This document shows positions 1-12,613 of a stretch of DNA of 64,000 bases, one piece after another. Location: contig NW_019775391.1 of the NCBI RefSeq assembly GCF_001039355.2, positions 437,541 through 501,540 on the forward strand, in the 5' to 3' direction. The translations under genes and the position numbers were made by a program. This stretch comes from Lingula anatina (taxonomy: Eukaryota; Brachiopoda; Lingulata; Lingulida; Lingulidae). Position 1 is the first letter of the stretch. Every line of letters starts with the position of its first letter. Below the pieces are notes generated by a model. That model saw nothing but the letters and a program-made list of their open reading frames with translations, did not search any database and was not told where the DNA came from.

Positions 1-133
1 TTGTTTTTCTGATTTCGCCATTTCCATGACATTTAACCTTTTTTATATCCAATTGATAAATTTAATAAGTCCTAAAGTTGCAAAATCTAACATATACTGA
101 ATATTACATTTATTATAGACTTTTACATTACAG

Positions 134-3100
134 TCCCTGGATGGTTTTGGTTTTTCTTTAACAAATGATGGAAGATTTCTCTATATATCAGAAACCGTTT
201 CCATTTATCTGGGGCTCTCACAGGTAAGATGCTCCATCATGATGTTACTTCATTTACCACTATGTAGCATTATTAATAGGAAGGTTGAAGAAAGGACATA
301 AAACAGGTTTTCAAAAATGAAAGTTGCTTTTCAAAAATGAAAGTTGCTGTAGTTTTTAAAAGAAAGAATATTCATGAAAAATTGATCCCTATCACTGAGA
401 GTCTTGTAGAGGTTTTTTTTCTCACATCAACTGACATCTACATTAGTTCTCTGTATCTATGTATCAGGTGGAGATGACAGGCAGCAGCATCTTTGATTAC
501 ATACACCAGCAGGATCACTCTGAGCTCTCAGATCAGTTTGGTCTCAATCCACCACAAGGAACGCCCTCTGGTGGCTCCACATCAGACGACTCATCTTCCA
601 CTGCAGGGACGCCAACCATAACTTCTCCCTTACATGAACGAGGTATGCAGGGGGAATGAATTGAAACAAAATTGTTAAGATTAATTGTCAGTCATCCAAA
701 ATACAATATTTTTGTAATTCAGTGTAAATTAGTTATTATCAGAATGTATAGTCAACCCAAATATCAAGAAACATCTTCATATCATCTAAAATAAAGACCA
801 CATCACAATTATTCTGAGCTTATTTTAAAGCAATTCTTTTTTGATTATCTCTTTTTAAATTAAAAGTTGATTTCACCCTAATATCAGTAGATATCTTACT
901 TCATTTAGAATATAAGAACATCAGTAATTGAGCCTGAAAGCATTTCAGCAGAAGTATTACAGCAAATGTTATAATCTTATCTCTGTATCTTTTCCAGCTG
1001 GTATCATGACCCCTAACCTAAGCAAAGGTTTTGACAGATCCTTCAGTATTCGTATGAAATCCACACTAACTAAGAGAGGTGTACATGTTAAAACATCTGG
1101 ATATAGAGTAAGAATGTGTTATGATTGAAAAGCAAAAGGAAAAAATTGTCACGTTGCAAGTTTTGTTCCATCCCTTATGTCTTGTTAATTTAGATTTGTA
1201 ATATTTTTGTTGGTTTGCAGTACATCCAGATGAAGTCATTTGCTTCTCATAACTTCACATAAGAGACTTCATCTTTCAAAGCCAAAGAAATCTGATAAAG
1301 TGCATTTTCGATTCATTAATTTGTTTGCTGGTGGTACACAGTACAAGTAGTGCCACACACCTCTCTCTTCTACCATTCATTTGTTGTCAAAAATCACTGC
1401 AATATACTTATGTGTACTTCAATATGTTTTTTTTTTACCTACTTAATTTTGTAGTAAAAATAATTGCTGCTTTCTGACTTAATGAATTCCGATGTCATAA
1501 AAAATGCTGTTTTTTTCACCAGGTAGTCCATATACTTGCTCATATGCGGCCACAGTTCAGTTTCTCCGTTAATAGGAAGCATCCCCCGCACCTTATTGGA
1601 ATTGTTGGCATAGCACTGGCGCTGCCACCTCCAACTATAAGTGAATTACGGATGGAGAACGACACATTTGTGACGAGACTTGGTTTAGACTTTACTGTTT
1701 CTTATTGTGAACCAAAGTAAGTGGAGCAAAAAGTAGAATGTGTACAACTTCATTGTGAATATTATTTTCATAGTACAGATTTTCTTTTACAGTTTTTCAA
1801 TATCGTTCTTGCTACTTGTCACTAATTATGGCCTTTGAACAAACTTCAAGGTGTTTTTGAAATTTATTAAATTTGGACATTTGACTTCTAAGATGTGTAG
1901 ATGTTTACAACTCTTGTAGTAACACTGTTTACTCTGCTCTGGACTCTCCCTGGAATAGCAAGATCTGGGTGTTTTTAACTTAATCAAATTATAGCTTATT
2001 TCTAAATCTTAACCAGTGGTACATTTGGCAAAAAAGGGTAAATATATTACCTCTTCCTTAACCAATTTGAACATTTGGCTAAAATTTAGTGACTAGAGAG
2101 AGTCCAGCTGTTAACTCTGTGGGTATTTTTCTCAGTTTTATTGTTTTTGGATCTCTATCACAAGTTCAGTCTAATGTATTATATGTATTATATTATAGTC
2201 ACAGCATCAGTAAAAATTGCCATAACAGTAAATACACATTTACAAAAATCAAAATCATGTTTTCACACTTGTAATCATTAAAACAATGATATTAATAATT
2301 ACAACTAAAAGTTTGATGTAGCACTTATATTGTACAGAATAATACCATATATTGTTTTAAGAGATATAAAAGACATTTTCAAGAACTGCATTAAAATTGA
2401 AATTAAGTTTTATACAGAAAAAAAAATATTCAGATTTATTTTTTCTCAATTATTTCCAGAATTAGTGAATTGATGAACATATCTCCAGATGATCTCAACA
2501 ACAGGAGTCTTTATGATTTCATTCATGCAGAAGATTTGAAGAGGATTCGGAAATCTCATGTAGATTGTGAGTGCGACAGTTGCAGTACAGTGTTAGCATG
2601 ATGTATACCAGCTTCTTCATTTCTAATTTTCCATACAAATCGTCTTTATTGTGTCTTAACTTCAACGACATTTGATAGAACTTTACCATACCAATCAGAT
2701 GTTAGACCCATCTTTTCACTTAGAGCCAGTTCACAATGAATTTATCGACCTAGATATTGCCACACCAACTCCGCAAGGACTCTCTCGCTTATTAACATGC
2801 AAACTCCTGGCATTGAGAACAATACAGAAAAGTTGGTGCTCATATGAGTGTGTTGGAAACAAGGAGGCCTTACTCTGATTGCATTCAGCTAGAGTCCCCC
2901 TGGAGTTAGTGCGCAGTAGCTGGTGCAATTGATTCATTGTGAATGTACCCTTATCCCCATGCCTTAGCATCCAGATATAAAACTGGATACATATTGGTGC
3001 TTGGCACAATGAACTGCAATAAAACTTACCACTGATTGTCAGCGTAAAAAGAGCTAGTGCACGTATGGAGGTTTAAATATGAAGAAGCTGTCACGCACAG

Positions 3101-6100
3101 GACCTGTATAAAGAGGCTGCTGTTGATAAAATTCATTAATTGAACAGTTGAATAATTCAGAAGGTTTAATTTAATATGGATCCATCACATTTACTGAAGC
3201 AAGATTTTCTTTTTCGCATTTTGAAATAATTTTGTACTTTTTGTGAGTTTTTTTGTGAAAACATTGTTCTTGTTCTGTTTTTATGTACAGACACAGATGT
3301 GTCTGTACATATTGCCATCACCTGCGTCTGTCGTCGCCGTTCATGTCGCCGTCGATGTCGCCGTCGCCGTCGCCGTGCACTTTCAGCGTTAACACCATAA
3401 GTGGAAGACAGTTTTACTTTTTGGCTTTATATTTACAGAGCTGATGAATATTCATAAAACGCAGGTCAAGTTCGAAAATCAGCATGATCGGGCCATTATT
3501 GTAGAATTAATGCTGTTTTTTCACTTTTCAGCATATATGCAACACTGTTAACACATTTCAAAGAAAACTGATAGGCCTGTTGTCATGAAACTCACAGGAG
3601 TAATCAATCTTACTAAAACGCAGGTCAAGTTCGAAAATCGGCATGATCGGGCCACCATTTTAGTAGTTATGCTGTTTTTTNTCTATCACATTATTTACTG
3701 AAGCAAGATTTTCTTTTTCGCATTTTGAAATAATTTTGTACTTTTTGTGAGTTTTTTTGTCAAAACATTGTTCTTGTTCTGTTTTTTATATTGCACACAT
3801 GAATATAATATGTACAAAAAGCATTTTATTACTTTGTGGTAATTAATATACAGAAATATGTTAGTATACAGAATATCAAGCAGTTCCGTATGCCATTTGG
3901 GTATTCATTCATTTATTGCCCTTTGGACTATATGCTGCAGGCTACAATTGTTAAATATGAGGTGAAGGTGTCACCAAGTGTTAAAGGACAACCTTGTTTA
4001 TTGTCACATCTCCAGATTTTCTTCTTTGTTTTGAAAAAGGGCAGTGACCTGGCAACAAAATTATAATTTCCATGCGAATAAGGTGTGGCCTGACCTGTGT
4101 TTGTTATATTTGAAGTGCATTCTAAGCTGGAGCTGGGGTCTGGTTCTCAGTTTGGGGCTAAAATTTCAGTCCACTAGGACTTCGATAAATTGGATTGCAC
4201 AAAGATTCTAAATGTCACAGACCTCTTCTCTTTCTGAACTAAGACCCTTGAGCAAGTGATTGTCGTGACAGAAGTTGACACTCTCTGGGGTGTCAGTTGC
4301 CTAGTTGGGTATGTCACTTAGTACATTTATCGTGGGCAAATCACTCACGTAAGACTTCAAGTCAAAGTGGAAAGTCAACTTGGTGTAGTCAGCCACCCAA
4401 TGTTAACAACCTTACCTCAGCCTAAGAACTAAGATTTATTGTGAAAGGGACCCCATGTGATGAACTTAAGATTTGAATTGGCTTGTGTTTAAATATATAA
4501 TAAAAGGAATCCCCCCTCCATTCCCTCTTTCACTTCATGTTTTTGACAGTTTCAAATGACACAGTGAATAATTTTGGTTGAAGAAAAGGAAAAAAAATAT
4601 TAAAATGTTGTCAGTTAGAATTGTAACTTTGGCTCATAAGTTACTGTTGATGGCAACCTTTTCAGTTGTCCAGGCAGTAGAAGAAAGATGTAATAAGAAG
4701 TATTTTGGTGAAGACTCTCATTAACTATGTCTGTTTTGCAATATTTATTAATTAATTTGTTGGTTTGTTGGCTGCATATGTTCTGCCATATGAAAATCAT
4801 TACATAACAATATACAACTTTTTCTGTTCCAGGAATTTTTATGTTTCATTATTAATTACCATCATTCCTGTCTAGTGCATGTGAAATTATGTAACATAAA
4901 ATCTACTGAAACTTTCAATGTCTGCTGTTTCCAGTATTGTCAAAAGGCCAGGTGTTGACAGACTACTACCGTATGCTGAACAAACATGGTGGCTACGTAT
5001 GGGTGCAGACATGTGCGATGATGATACTGAATAAGAATGATGAAGTTATCAGCACCATCATCGGAGTCAATACGGTATTAAGGTAATCAGATTGCCAAGA
5101 CTGTTTCTAGTAATGATCCTAGCATGAAGATATTTTTTTCTGTCATAGATAAGATTGAATTGGTTTACATCATATTGCTAATATTTAATGAGACCTTGAC
5201 TATCCCAGTATCTGTTTGTGACTATTAGCGACTGAAGTGAAATAATAATTTAGAAACAACCTTGTCTTAAATAGAGATGGAGACTGATGGATTTCACTTG
5301 AAACAGTATAAAAAGAAAATTTAGAAACTGGGTATTAGACATATTTTCCTAGTAGTTTTGAAAATATACCTTGATGATTAAATGGAAAACTGTCGACATT
5401 TTCAGGAGCTTATTTGTTTAAATGTCAAATGCACATATGTTATAGAATTTTTAAGAACACCCTGTTACAAGAACTATGTGAAAACTGTAGAAACATTTCA
5501 TTTGTAGTGGTATTGAGTATTCCAACTGCATCATGGACACCAGTCAGATGAAGACCGTCTTCACACCTGATCCTGACCAGTCTGACCACTCTGAAAATGA
5601 CTCTGGATCTGATCAAGGTGGGCTTACAGTGTGTCCTTATTTCAACTTATTTACCTATATGTATATTTATATTTAGTATTTGAATGTTAAAAAAATTATA
5701 TTTTTAAAGATTTTAAAGTGAAGTTTACTTTGGCAATGATTAGCCAATTATGATGTTGAAAATGGCTAAAATTTGCAAAAAAAAAAAAAAGAGTATAACC
5801 ATCTATCATTACTAAACCCTATTGAATCTCGGGCTTATATTTTTGTTTAATTTTTGTATATTGTGTTATTGACTATATTTCATGCATTTGAATGAAAAAA
5901 ATCTTATCTGCATTTTCAGACCCTGGCAAAAATGGAGAAAAAGATACTCCCAGTTTAGAACCTTCCGTAGTTCCTCATGGCACGGTGGCCTCTTCTAGTG
6001 CTAACAGGAATGGCAGTCGCCAGGCTTCATCAACTGGGAAAAGTCATTCTTCTAGTCATGAAACACAGTCGCCCGAGGCTGCACTAGAAAAGATATCAAA

Positions 6101-7400
6101 CACAAAAGAGGTTGACATTTTATCTGAGGATGTATTTTTTGAAGATTCAAATAAAACGGATACCAGAATTTCCAGGAGAAAACTAGACAAGCCTCGCAAG
6201 CGCAAGCGTTCGTTAGCTGATGAAATCCAGAGTCATCTTGATAAGTATTCAGGTACGGTTCAGAACAATACGAGACTTGATGATGAAAATGGTGCCCAAG
6301 GAACAGAGCAGATGCAAAAACAGGACAATGACTCTTCTGCTACTGAACAGTATCAAATGTCATCTGTTGCTTCAGATATGGACCAAAGTCCACCCGCAGA
6401 AGTTGCTGCACATATCCAATCTCCCATTCCAGAAGATTTAACCCTGAGACCAAGATCCAACCCCTTACAGTCCCCACCCCTACAGCCCAACACACCAGGT
6501 TCTGTGGCAAATAGCACCAAAAGTTCTGAGAACTTTAAGTCAACACAGCAGACATTGCAAAGTCCCTTCTCTGACCAAGATGAAAATGGTGGAAATGCAG
6601 TACGTGATCTCGAGAAAGCCATGAACAAACATCTACCTACGGATGGAGATGGTTTCCACAACGACATGTCATCCATTACACAATCCGGTGCCTTGCCATC
6701 GAAACAGCAGCAACAGCAGCAGCAACAACAACAACAGCAGGTAAAGTTACAACAACAACAACAACAGCAGCAGCAGCAACAGCAGCAGCAAAAATCCACA
6801 ATCCAGTGGATAGGTTCTCAGCCTTCTGGTGTTGCATCCAATCTCCCAGCATCCAGTTTACTACGTCATATTTATGCCAATAGGGAATCCGTTATTCGGC
6901 CAAATATTTACACGCCCAGGCCGCCATTCTATGGGGACAATGTCCTCCAGGGGGCAACGATGCTAACTCCTCCTGGTGAGGGAGCCTACAAGGAACAGCC
7001 ATCTTTTAGTCTGGTACCGTTTCCTGCCAGCTCTGTTCAGGTGCCAACATCCTATGGCCTAATGGCAAACTATACTAACAATCACCCCCTGCCTCCTGGG
7101 GGTCTTCCAGATTACAACATCACCCCGCCCTCCTCGGTCTCTCCTCAGGAGAAGTACCAGTCTCCATTTCCAGATCCCACGCTCCTTGCACAACATTATT
7201 TTGTGGACGGTGGGCAGCAGATGAAGGGGCAGGCCAGCGCCACGCCCGCCCCGGCACACACAGGCACAAGATACGATAGCATGGCCTTAACAGCTCAGTA
7301 CCAAACTGGCTTCTATGCACACCATGGGGCGTATGCCGCCACCACCTCTTTTGGTGGAAGTGATCTACGAGATAAGCAGAATTCGGACCAATGGTCTTAA
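134..7400 (+). CDS. NPAS3: bHLH-PAS transcription factor, NPAS1/NPAS3/trachealess group (5' part outside window)
   Basis: Eight exons join in frame: 134-223, 468-642, 998-1107, 1523-1716, 2460-2566, 4935-5082, 5508-5617 and 5920-7400 (TAA 7398-7400). All have AG/GT borders and matching phases, giving 804 visible residues. The protein enters inside PAS-A (LDGFGF, then [20 protein letters not shown] and FDYIH), which is the signature of NPAS1/3 and trachealess. PAS-B spans about residues 160-275 ([16 protein letters not shown], then [16 protein letters not shown]). The last exon encodes a long disordered C-terminus with a basic patch (KPRKRKR, a possible nuclear signal) and two polyglutamine runs. 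The bHLH exons lie upstream of the window. In the family these are nuclear DNA-binding factors that pair with ARNT/tango. I see no LxxLAP oxygen-degradation motif, so this is not a HIF-alpha. The choice between NPAS1, NPAS3 and trh names is by analogy, since invertebrates usually carry one gene. Confidence 0.93.
2723..2950. mobile_element. Foldback MITE family 1, copy a (TTA-flanked)
   Basis: This 228 bp element lies in the NPAS intron 2567-4934. The ends are inverted (GAGCCAGTTCACAATGAAT on the left, ATTCATTGTGAATGTACCC on the right) and TTA flanks both sides (2720-2722 and 2951-2953). Its core 'cctggcattgag...aatacagaaaag' is shared with the copies near 16.5, 25.1 and 39 kb. It has no coding capacity. 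A 3 bp TTA target fits PIF/Harbinger-like MITEs, but the superfamily is not proven. Confidence 0.75.
3183..3790. repeat. Duplicated intron segment around a single-N join, with repeat insertion
   Basis: The sequence around 3189-3283 recurs almost exactly at 3683-3786, just after the N at 3681. Between them lie about 400 bases with a GTCGCC-rich minisatellite (3326-3377) and two copies of a roughly 70-base unit starting 'acgcaggtcaagttcgaaaa' (about 3460-3531 and 3618-3680). The layout suggests two alleles, one with and one without an insertion, placed in series, or a collapsed tandem array. Confidence 0.7.
3282..3311. repeat. 30 bp palindrome of a dispersed repeat
   Basis: TGTACAGACACA (3284-3295) and TGTGTCTGTACA (3298-3309) are perfect inverted arms around a 2-base centre. 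A related imperfect palindrome sits at 9783-9807. It marks the left edge of the insertion-like block that ends at the N at 3681. Confidence 0.7.
6705..6791 (+). repeat. CAG/CAA repeat encoding two polyglutamine runs
   Basis: Twelve Gln codons (6705-6740), a Val-Lys-Leu spacer, then fourteen Gln codons (6750-6791) lie inside the last NPAS exon, at about visible residues 574-602. CAG and CAA are mixed, which makes the run less prone to slippage than pure CAG. Glutamine runs are common in transcription-factor activation regions. The minus-strand polycysteine reading frame here is a shadow. Confidence 0.95.
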
Positions 7401-9112
7401 TTGTAATTTTCCTTCCACTCCCACCCTCCAGGTTGTTACTCAGACTGTGTCTAATGTGGTTGTCTTGTTTTTATCTTTTTTTTTCATCTGTTCAAGCACT
7501 GAGGAGTTTTGTGACAACTGGGAACGATGATAATTATATTCCAGTGGGTGTGATCTTGCATCGAAGCATACTATTATTTCCTTTTTTCAGTTTCATACAG
7601 AGGTGAGGTTTGGCAAAATCTTGATATATTTGAAATAAATTTCATACAGCTCTTCACCATTCCTCCCCTCACAAAATTCACCTTTGAAATTTTTTGAAAT
7701 CACAAAGAAGAAATTTCAGATGAAAACAAAGAATGTCTGAGTTCATAGAAAACTAACTTACCAGTATGGTTCCCAGTTGCTCATGCTACTCGCAATAGTT
7801 CCCAGAAGTCTACATGTCGGAACAAGCTCAATGATACACTGGTACCTGTCTATATCAACAGGTCTCACAAGATTGATATAATAAATATGGTTTTGTATTA
7901 GTCATTAGAGTTGGGACGATTTTATTTAGAGAGAGAAGTAAATCATTTAAGGGTTTAGTGATTTGAAGGTGCCATGACAGTTATATTTAGATTGTAAAAG
8001 AGAGAATGAAGAAGAGGACTAGTTATTTATGAATCTGTGATATCATGAACTTTGTTATTTTGAAGAAATGTGTATATTGAAGATAAAAAAGCTACTATTA
8101 TTTCCTATAAGGTTGGTATTAGGAAATTGTTTGGTAGATTTTTTTAAGGTGGGGCATGGAGTTGTGAAACTGTTAGCCCAGATTTTCCTAGAATTGTTCT
8201 GTATTGTTTGTGGTGAAGAAAGAAATGTTGTAGTTGGTTAAATAGTTAAATGTGCAAAGATTTCTCCACAAATTGATTGCGTTTTATGCTTCTCATTTTT
8301 GTTTGTTGAAATTATTTTGATAGAATGCTTCACATTTCTTTGTGAATCTTTGTTTTTTTTCTCTTCAACCTGATACAAGAAAGTACAAACATTTTTCTTT
8401 AATCCTTATGGAAGTTATATCTTAGATATATGCAGACTGCAATTTTCTTTTATTAGAGAGTGAAGTTTTTCCCCTCTGCTGTTAGATGCATTGTGTCAAC
8501 TTGTCACTTCAAATGCTCATTTTAACATTGTGGTTAAGATTTTGTCTCACCTTAAAACTGGAGCAGTATCAGGAAAACTTGGGCTTTCAAATCATGCCAT
8601 GTACATGTAGCATGTGTAGAAAATTAGTCTTGAATTCTAATTAGTTTTAAAAACACTAGGTGAATAGGAGCACTGAAATTTGCACAACATGAGGAAAAAT
8701 CAAAAAAGTGTTTTTCATGTCTACTGTTATATGAGCAAATCCAAAATGTACAGTCATTTCTTGTATAATATATATACTACTATTTTGATATACCATGTTA
8801 TAACTTGCATATCAAGCACACACGGTTGAGGGTGCTATGCTATTATCATGAGATTTTTTTGTAACTGTTACATCTTTACACAATTTTATCTATCAGACTT
8901 TGCTTGTTGATGATTGTTAAGTGTATATATTTAACACAGCTTCGTAGAAGTTATTAGTTTATATTACTTTTTATGTAAAAGTGTGAAAGCTGCAACTCTG
9001 TTGGATTATAATACGTAACATGACTGCCAATATGATGCAACTTGTTTGAAACATTTTGCAGCTAAGCGTGTTCTATTCGTATAGGAGGTTGCATTTAGAG
9101 AACTTTTGCCTC

Positions 9113-9530
9113 GTTGACAGCTTTGCCATCTCTGCAGCTTTTCTTGATCATATGCCTGCTTCTTTGTTCTATTAAGGCCAGCATTTATTCTTATTGTCTT
9201 TTGGTGTATGTATATGTGTTTGTGTATGTTTGTGTGGTTGAGATAATGGCTTTTATTGTGCCATGTGATGGTAATGAAGATAGTGCAATGTTTTTAACAT
9301 GGAAGGAAAAAAGAAACGGGAAGGTTTCGAAGCTATTGACACCTTTGCCATCCCGCTACACTGCTTTTCTTGATCATGCCTGTTCCTTTTTAAAATTAAG
9401 GTCATTATTATTATAATTGTTATTATTATTTTTGACTTTTGGTTTGTGTCTGTGTTTGTGTATTTGAGATACGCTGTAGATGCTTTTATTGTGCCATGTG
9501 ATGTTTAATATTGTGCAATGATTTTAACAC
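9113..9530 (+). repeat. Diverged tandem duplication in the NPAS 3'UTR
   Basis: Segment 9113-9300 is repeated at about 9337-9530. Both contain, in order, 'gctttgccatc', 'gcttttcttgatcat', a TGTGTTTGTGTAT tract, 'cttttattgtgccatgtgatg' and 'gtgcaatg'. The copies differ by substitutions and small indels, so the duplication is not recent. A 100-aa open frame at 9114-9416 runs across both copies and is not a credible protein. Confidence 0.7.
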
Positions 9531-9780
9531 TAACTTTTGAAGCAATCGATGCATGCTTTTGTCCAAAAAAAAAAGACCAAATGCTTCCTTTTAAATAGCA
9601 TAAAATTCCTTGGTGTGAACTAGGCCTAGCTTACTGAATGAATTATTTTGATAATTGTAGGCAAGGTTTTACCATAGCAAAATGGCGAATTGAAGAATTA
9701 TCAATTTTGATTTCACACACACACACCGTCAGATTGAAATTTTATGATTTATCAATCAATTTGCTGTGATGGGTGCTTTT

Positions 9781-10027
9781 TATGTACAGACGTAGTGTGT
9801 CTGTACCTAGAGCCTTTACTTTGACCATTTTCCATACAGTTTTTTTGGCACATTGACATTCTCATGCTGTGACTTCAATTTCCCATGGACCTGAAACCTT
9901 GTGCTAGAAACATTTTCTGAATTTCTCCACATCAGTAGTACATTTTTAAAAATTACTAGTGGTTGTGCTGCTATGTAATATCATTTTATGCGCTGCCATT
10001 TTTATTTTCTGTTTTATGTCTGTACAT
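9781..10027. mobile_element. Short element with ATGTACAGAC/GTCTGTACAT ends
   Basis: The left end ATGTACAGAC (9782-9791) is inverted at about 10018-10027 (GTCTGTACAT). The sequence right after the right end, 'ttgacagctttgctgccttgtt', is repeated at about 32018-32045 next to another 'tgtctgtaca'. The element is therefore dispersed in the genome. It has no ORF, and its class is unknown. Confidence 0.4.
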
Positions 10028-10649
10028 TTGACAGCTTTGCTGCCTTGTTTGTTTATAAAGTAAAAATTGCTCTACAAAATTTGAATATTCGTAATGAAAT
10101 TTCATATTAACTTTTTTTTTGTTTATTGATACTTAGAATGTTGCAGTCATGAAAATATTGTTTGGTAAAGTAAAAGGAATGTATTTAGTTGAATTTTTGT
10201 GAAATATATATTAGCTTACTTCAGATTTGTCATCCAATTGGCTGCTACCCCATACATGGTTGTATGATGTTATTTTTTTCAATTCATGGCATACATCTGT
10301 CAGAAGAGACGGATTCTGTGTGTTCCTTTGTTTTGCTTCTACCAGAATAACAGCATTATTTATTTCTAGCTTTTAAAGCACATTTTAGTTAGATTGTTAT
10401 CAGAAAGGTTAAAATGTTTACCATCCACAAATATGTTTGCTCATGTGTCTTTGCATGTTTCTAAAAACAAGAGTTTTTTAATGTTCAAATTTGATATAAA
10501 AGACTGAAATTTGATAAATTAAACCTTGTGAATTGTGATTGCACGGATGTCATTCCTAGAACTTGCAGGTTGTGCTTCATTGTGATGTTATTTTAAGGTT
10601 GAATGTGACTATGAACTTCGGCAAAAGTTCACTGCTTTTAAAAAGCATA

Positions 10650-10941
10650 GGGCTCATTCCCATTGAAATTATAAGTCTACTTACATTGATCCAACTCCAC
10701 AGGGACTCACTGAATGCAATCAGTTTGACATATAAACAGAGTATTAGCATGCCTCCTCTTGTTTCCACATACTCATAAACTCACCAGCTTTTCTATATTC
10801 TACTCGTTGCCATGAGGAAGCTCATTGCCATGAGGAGGCTTGTTGCCATGAGGAGGCATATTAAACTGACTGCATTCAGCAAGAGTCCCTGCAGAGCTGG
10901 ATCTATCTACTTAGACCGATAGTTTCAATGGGAATGAGCCC
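10650..10941. mobile_element. Foldback MITE family 1, copy b
   Basis: This 292 bp element has long inverted arms: GGGCTCATTCCCATTGAAA on the left and TTTCAATGGGAATGAGCCC on the right, with pairing extending about 100 bases inward with mismatches. The flanks are ATA and CTA, a degraded 3 bp duplication. The centre has an added triplication of an 18-base unit 'ttgccatgaggaggct' (10807-10858). It lies in the putative NPAS 3'UTR, so the transcript could fold into a long hairpin here. Confidence 0.8.
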
Positions 10942-12105
10942 CTAGTCTCTTCCTTTTCTCCACTGGTGCTTACATGGCTTAAAGCTTCAGTAACCAATGC
11001 AGATAGTGCAAATGTTATTTTTATATGTGCCATGTTACTTGTTTTATAATTGCAAATCATTTAGTGCTATATGTATATTTGAGCCCCAGGTGTAGACAGA
11101 GTATATTTATGTTTAAACTTATAAATTATGCATTTGATACTTGGAGAGTTTATTTTCTGCTTTTTTAGAAAGAATAGTCTCATTAAACAGAAATCATGTA
11201 AAGTCAGCAGTATTGTCACTATGACAGAGTAAAAAGTTAGGATTTTATTGTGTGTTTGTCATTATTTTAAGTTCTCAATATTTCAGTACAGTTATAGAGT
11301 AACATTTTGATGTTATTGTGTGATTGATTATTTGGGAAAATGTTTGGAAGTAACAACATTTTGGAAGCTTAGAAAAGGATAAAGGTGTTTAGTTGGTTTT
11401 CATCTCCAGAAAAACTGGCAAGTCTATGTTATAACTTCCAGGGGCCAAATCTATAATATTCATTGTTATGTGTTGTACAGAGATACATGTGCTTTGTGTT
11501 TTGCACTGGTGATGCCTTTCTAATGGTAACAAAACCTGGCAACTTATTTTACTCGCTTTGTGAACTTTGTGCTAGAAATGAAAAGAAAAAGATGCTTAGA
11601 CTACTTGCATCATCTGTATTTTCTTCACTGCCATTTTCAGGGTATGGATTTTTGAAATCATGCCGCTATAGAATGTACATCTTTTCAGTGCACAAGATTT
11701 TTCTACATGGATTTTAAGAACATGAGCAGCTTTTTTGCTATGTGTAAATACTTGAAAAAGTATAAATAGCTTATAGCTCACTCAGTGCCCAAACGCTTGT
11801 TCATATCACATCTGAAATGGGAGGAAACCCATTTATAGCCACTAGTGACCTTCAGAGAACTAAATATGACTGCTATGCTGTCTTAATTATATACCATGTT
11901 GTTTGATATCACCTGAACCCATGTTGATTCCTACTTGAGGTCAGATACTGGTCAACACATATTTTTTAGAAAATCCATGTAGATAACTGCACCATGAAGG
12001 CTCAAGTCCAGGGTAGACATATAGCTTGATTATTTCATTGCCAGGTTTACACCAGTGTACTGAGGTGCTAGCTGGTGAATGCTATTTGCATATATTGTAT
12101 TGAAA

Positions 12106-12111
12106 AATAAA
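12106..12111 (+). promoter_or_regulatory. Candidate distal poly(A) signal of the NPAS gene
   Basis: A canonical AATAAA is followed within about 30 bases by a T/GT-rich stretch (tgttcttttttgttgtttt). This is the usual layout of a cleavage and polyadenylation site. It is the last good plus-strand signal before the convergent EGLN gene. Confidence 0.5.
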
Positions 12112-12340
12112 GGTCTGACTTTTGTCCTTGAAGTTTTGTTCTTTTTTGTTGTTTTAAATATTAATTTTTTTTTCACATCTGAGGAATGTGGATACCTGGA
12201 ACGATTATGTGCAGCACAATACTGGATGAGCTAGGTCTTCTCTACCACAATGATGTGTTGTGATCTATTGAATTACAGCAAAGGATAATTTCTACTGAGA
12301 TGTTTTTTTTTTTTTTTTTCTCGGACCAAGGATTATGACC

Positions 12341-12383
12341 CGAGCTCCCATACCTAGATCGATCTGACAAGATCAATCCATCT

Positions 12384-12414
<31 letters not shown>

Positions 12415-12613
12415 GGGGGGTCTTGTTAAATTGCTCTCAGCTTAATCAGCTTTATGTCTGGCATGTCTACTGAAGCTGCTTAATCATTAATTACCCCCTA
12501 GCAGCTTCAGAAAGCCTGACAGATATCTAAGCTGCTTAAGTTGATGGCAATTTAGCGAGAATCCCCTTGGAGATAGATCGATCCACAGTTAGTACGATAG
12601 GGTCTGGGAATGG
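12341..12613. mobile_element. Foldback MITE family 2, copy a
   Basis: The element reads, in the opposite direction, like the one at 18072-18323. Shared blocks are the terminal 'cagaccctatcg'/'cccatacctagatcgatc', 'gatctatctcc.aggggt' and the internal 'tagggggtaattaat' between two copies of gaagctgct/agcagcttc. A poly-T tract and a G run interrupt it at about 12380-12420. It lies in the spacer between the NPAS and EGLN genes. Confidence 0.75.

Larger units (their letters stand above)
7401..12111 (+). other. NPAS3: Probable long 3'UTR of the NPAS gene
   Basis: No coding exon is visible between the NPAS stop codon and a clear AATAAA at 12106-12111. The stretch is T-rich with scattered TGTAAATA-type elements (for example 11743-11750, matching the Pumilio consensus UGUANAUA). 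An earlier AATAAA near 7634 could give a short isoform. The region also holds a tandem duplication (9113-9530) and two repeat insertions (9781-10027 and 10650-10941). The extent is inferred from signals only. Confidence 0.55.

Noticed and set aside
6353-6799. Minus-strand frame with long polycysteine runs
   Set aside because: It is the antisense shadow of the CAG/CAA polyglutamine codons of the NPAS gene.
134-7400. Identification as HIF-alpha, given the EGLN neighbour
   Set aside because: The PAS-A text ([24 protein letters not shown]) is of the NPAS1/3-trachealess type and no LxxLAP hydroxylation motif is visible in the C-terminal exon.
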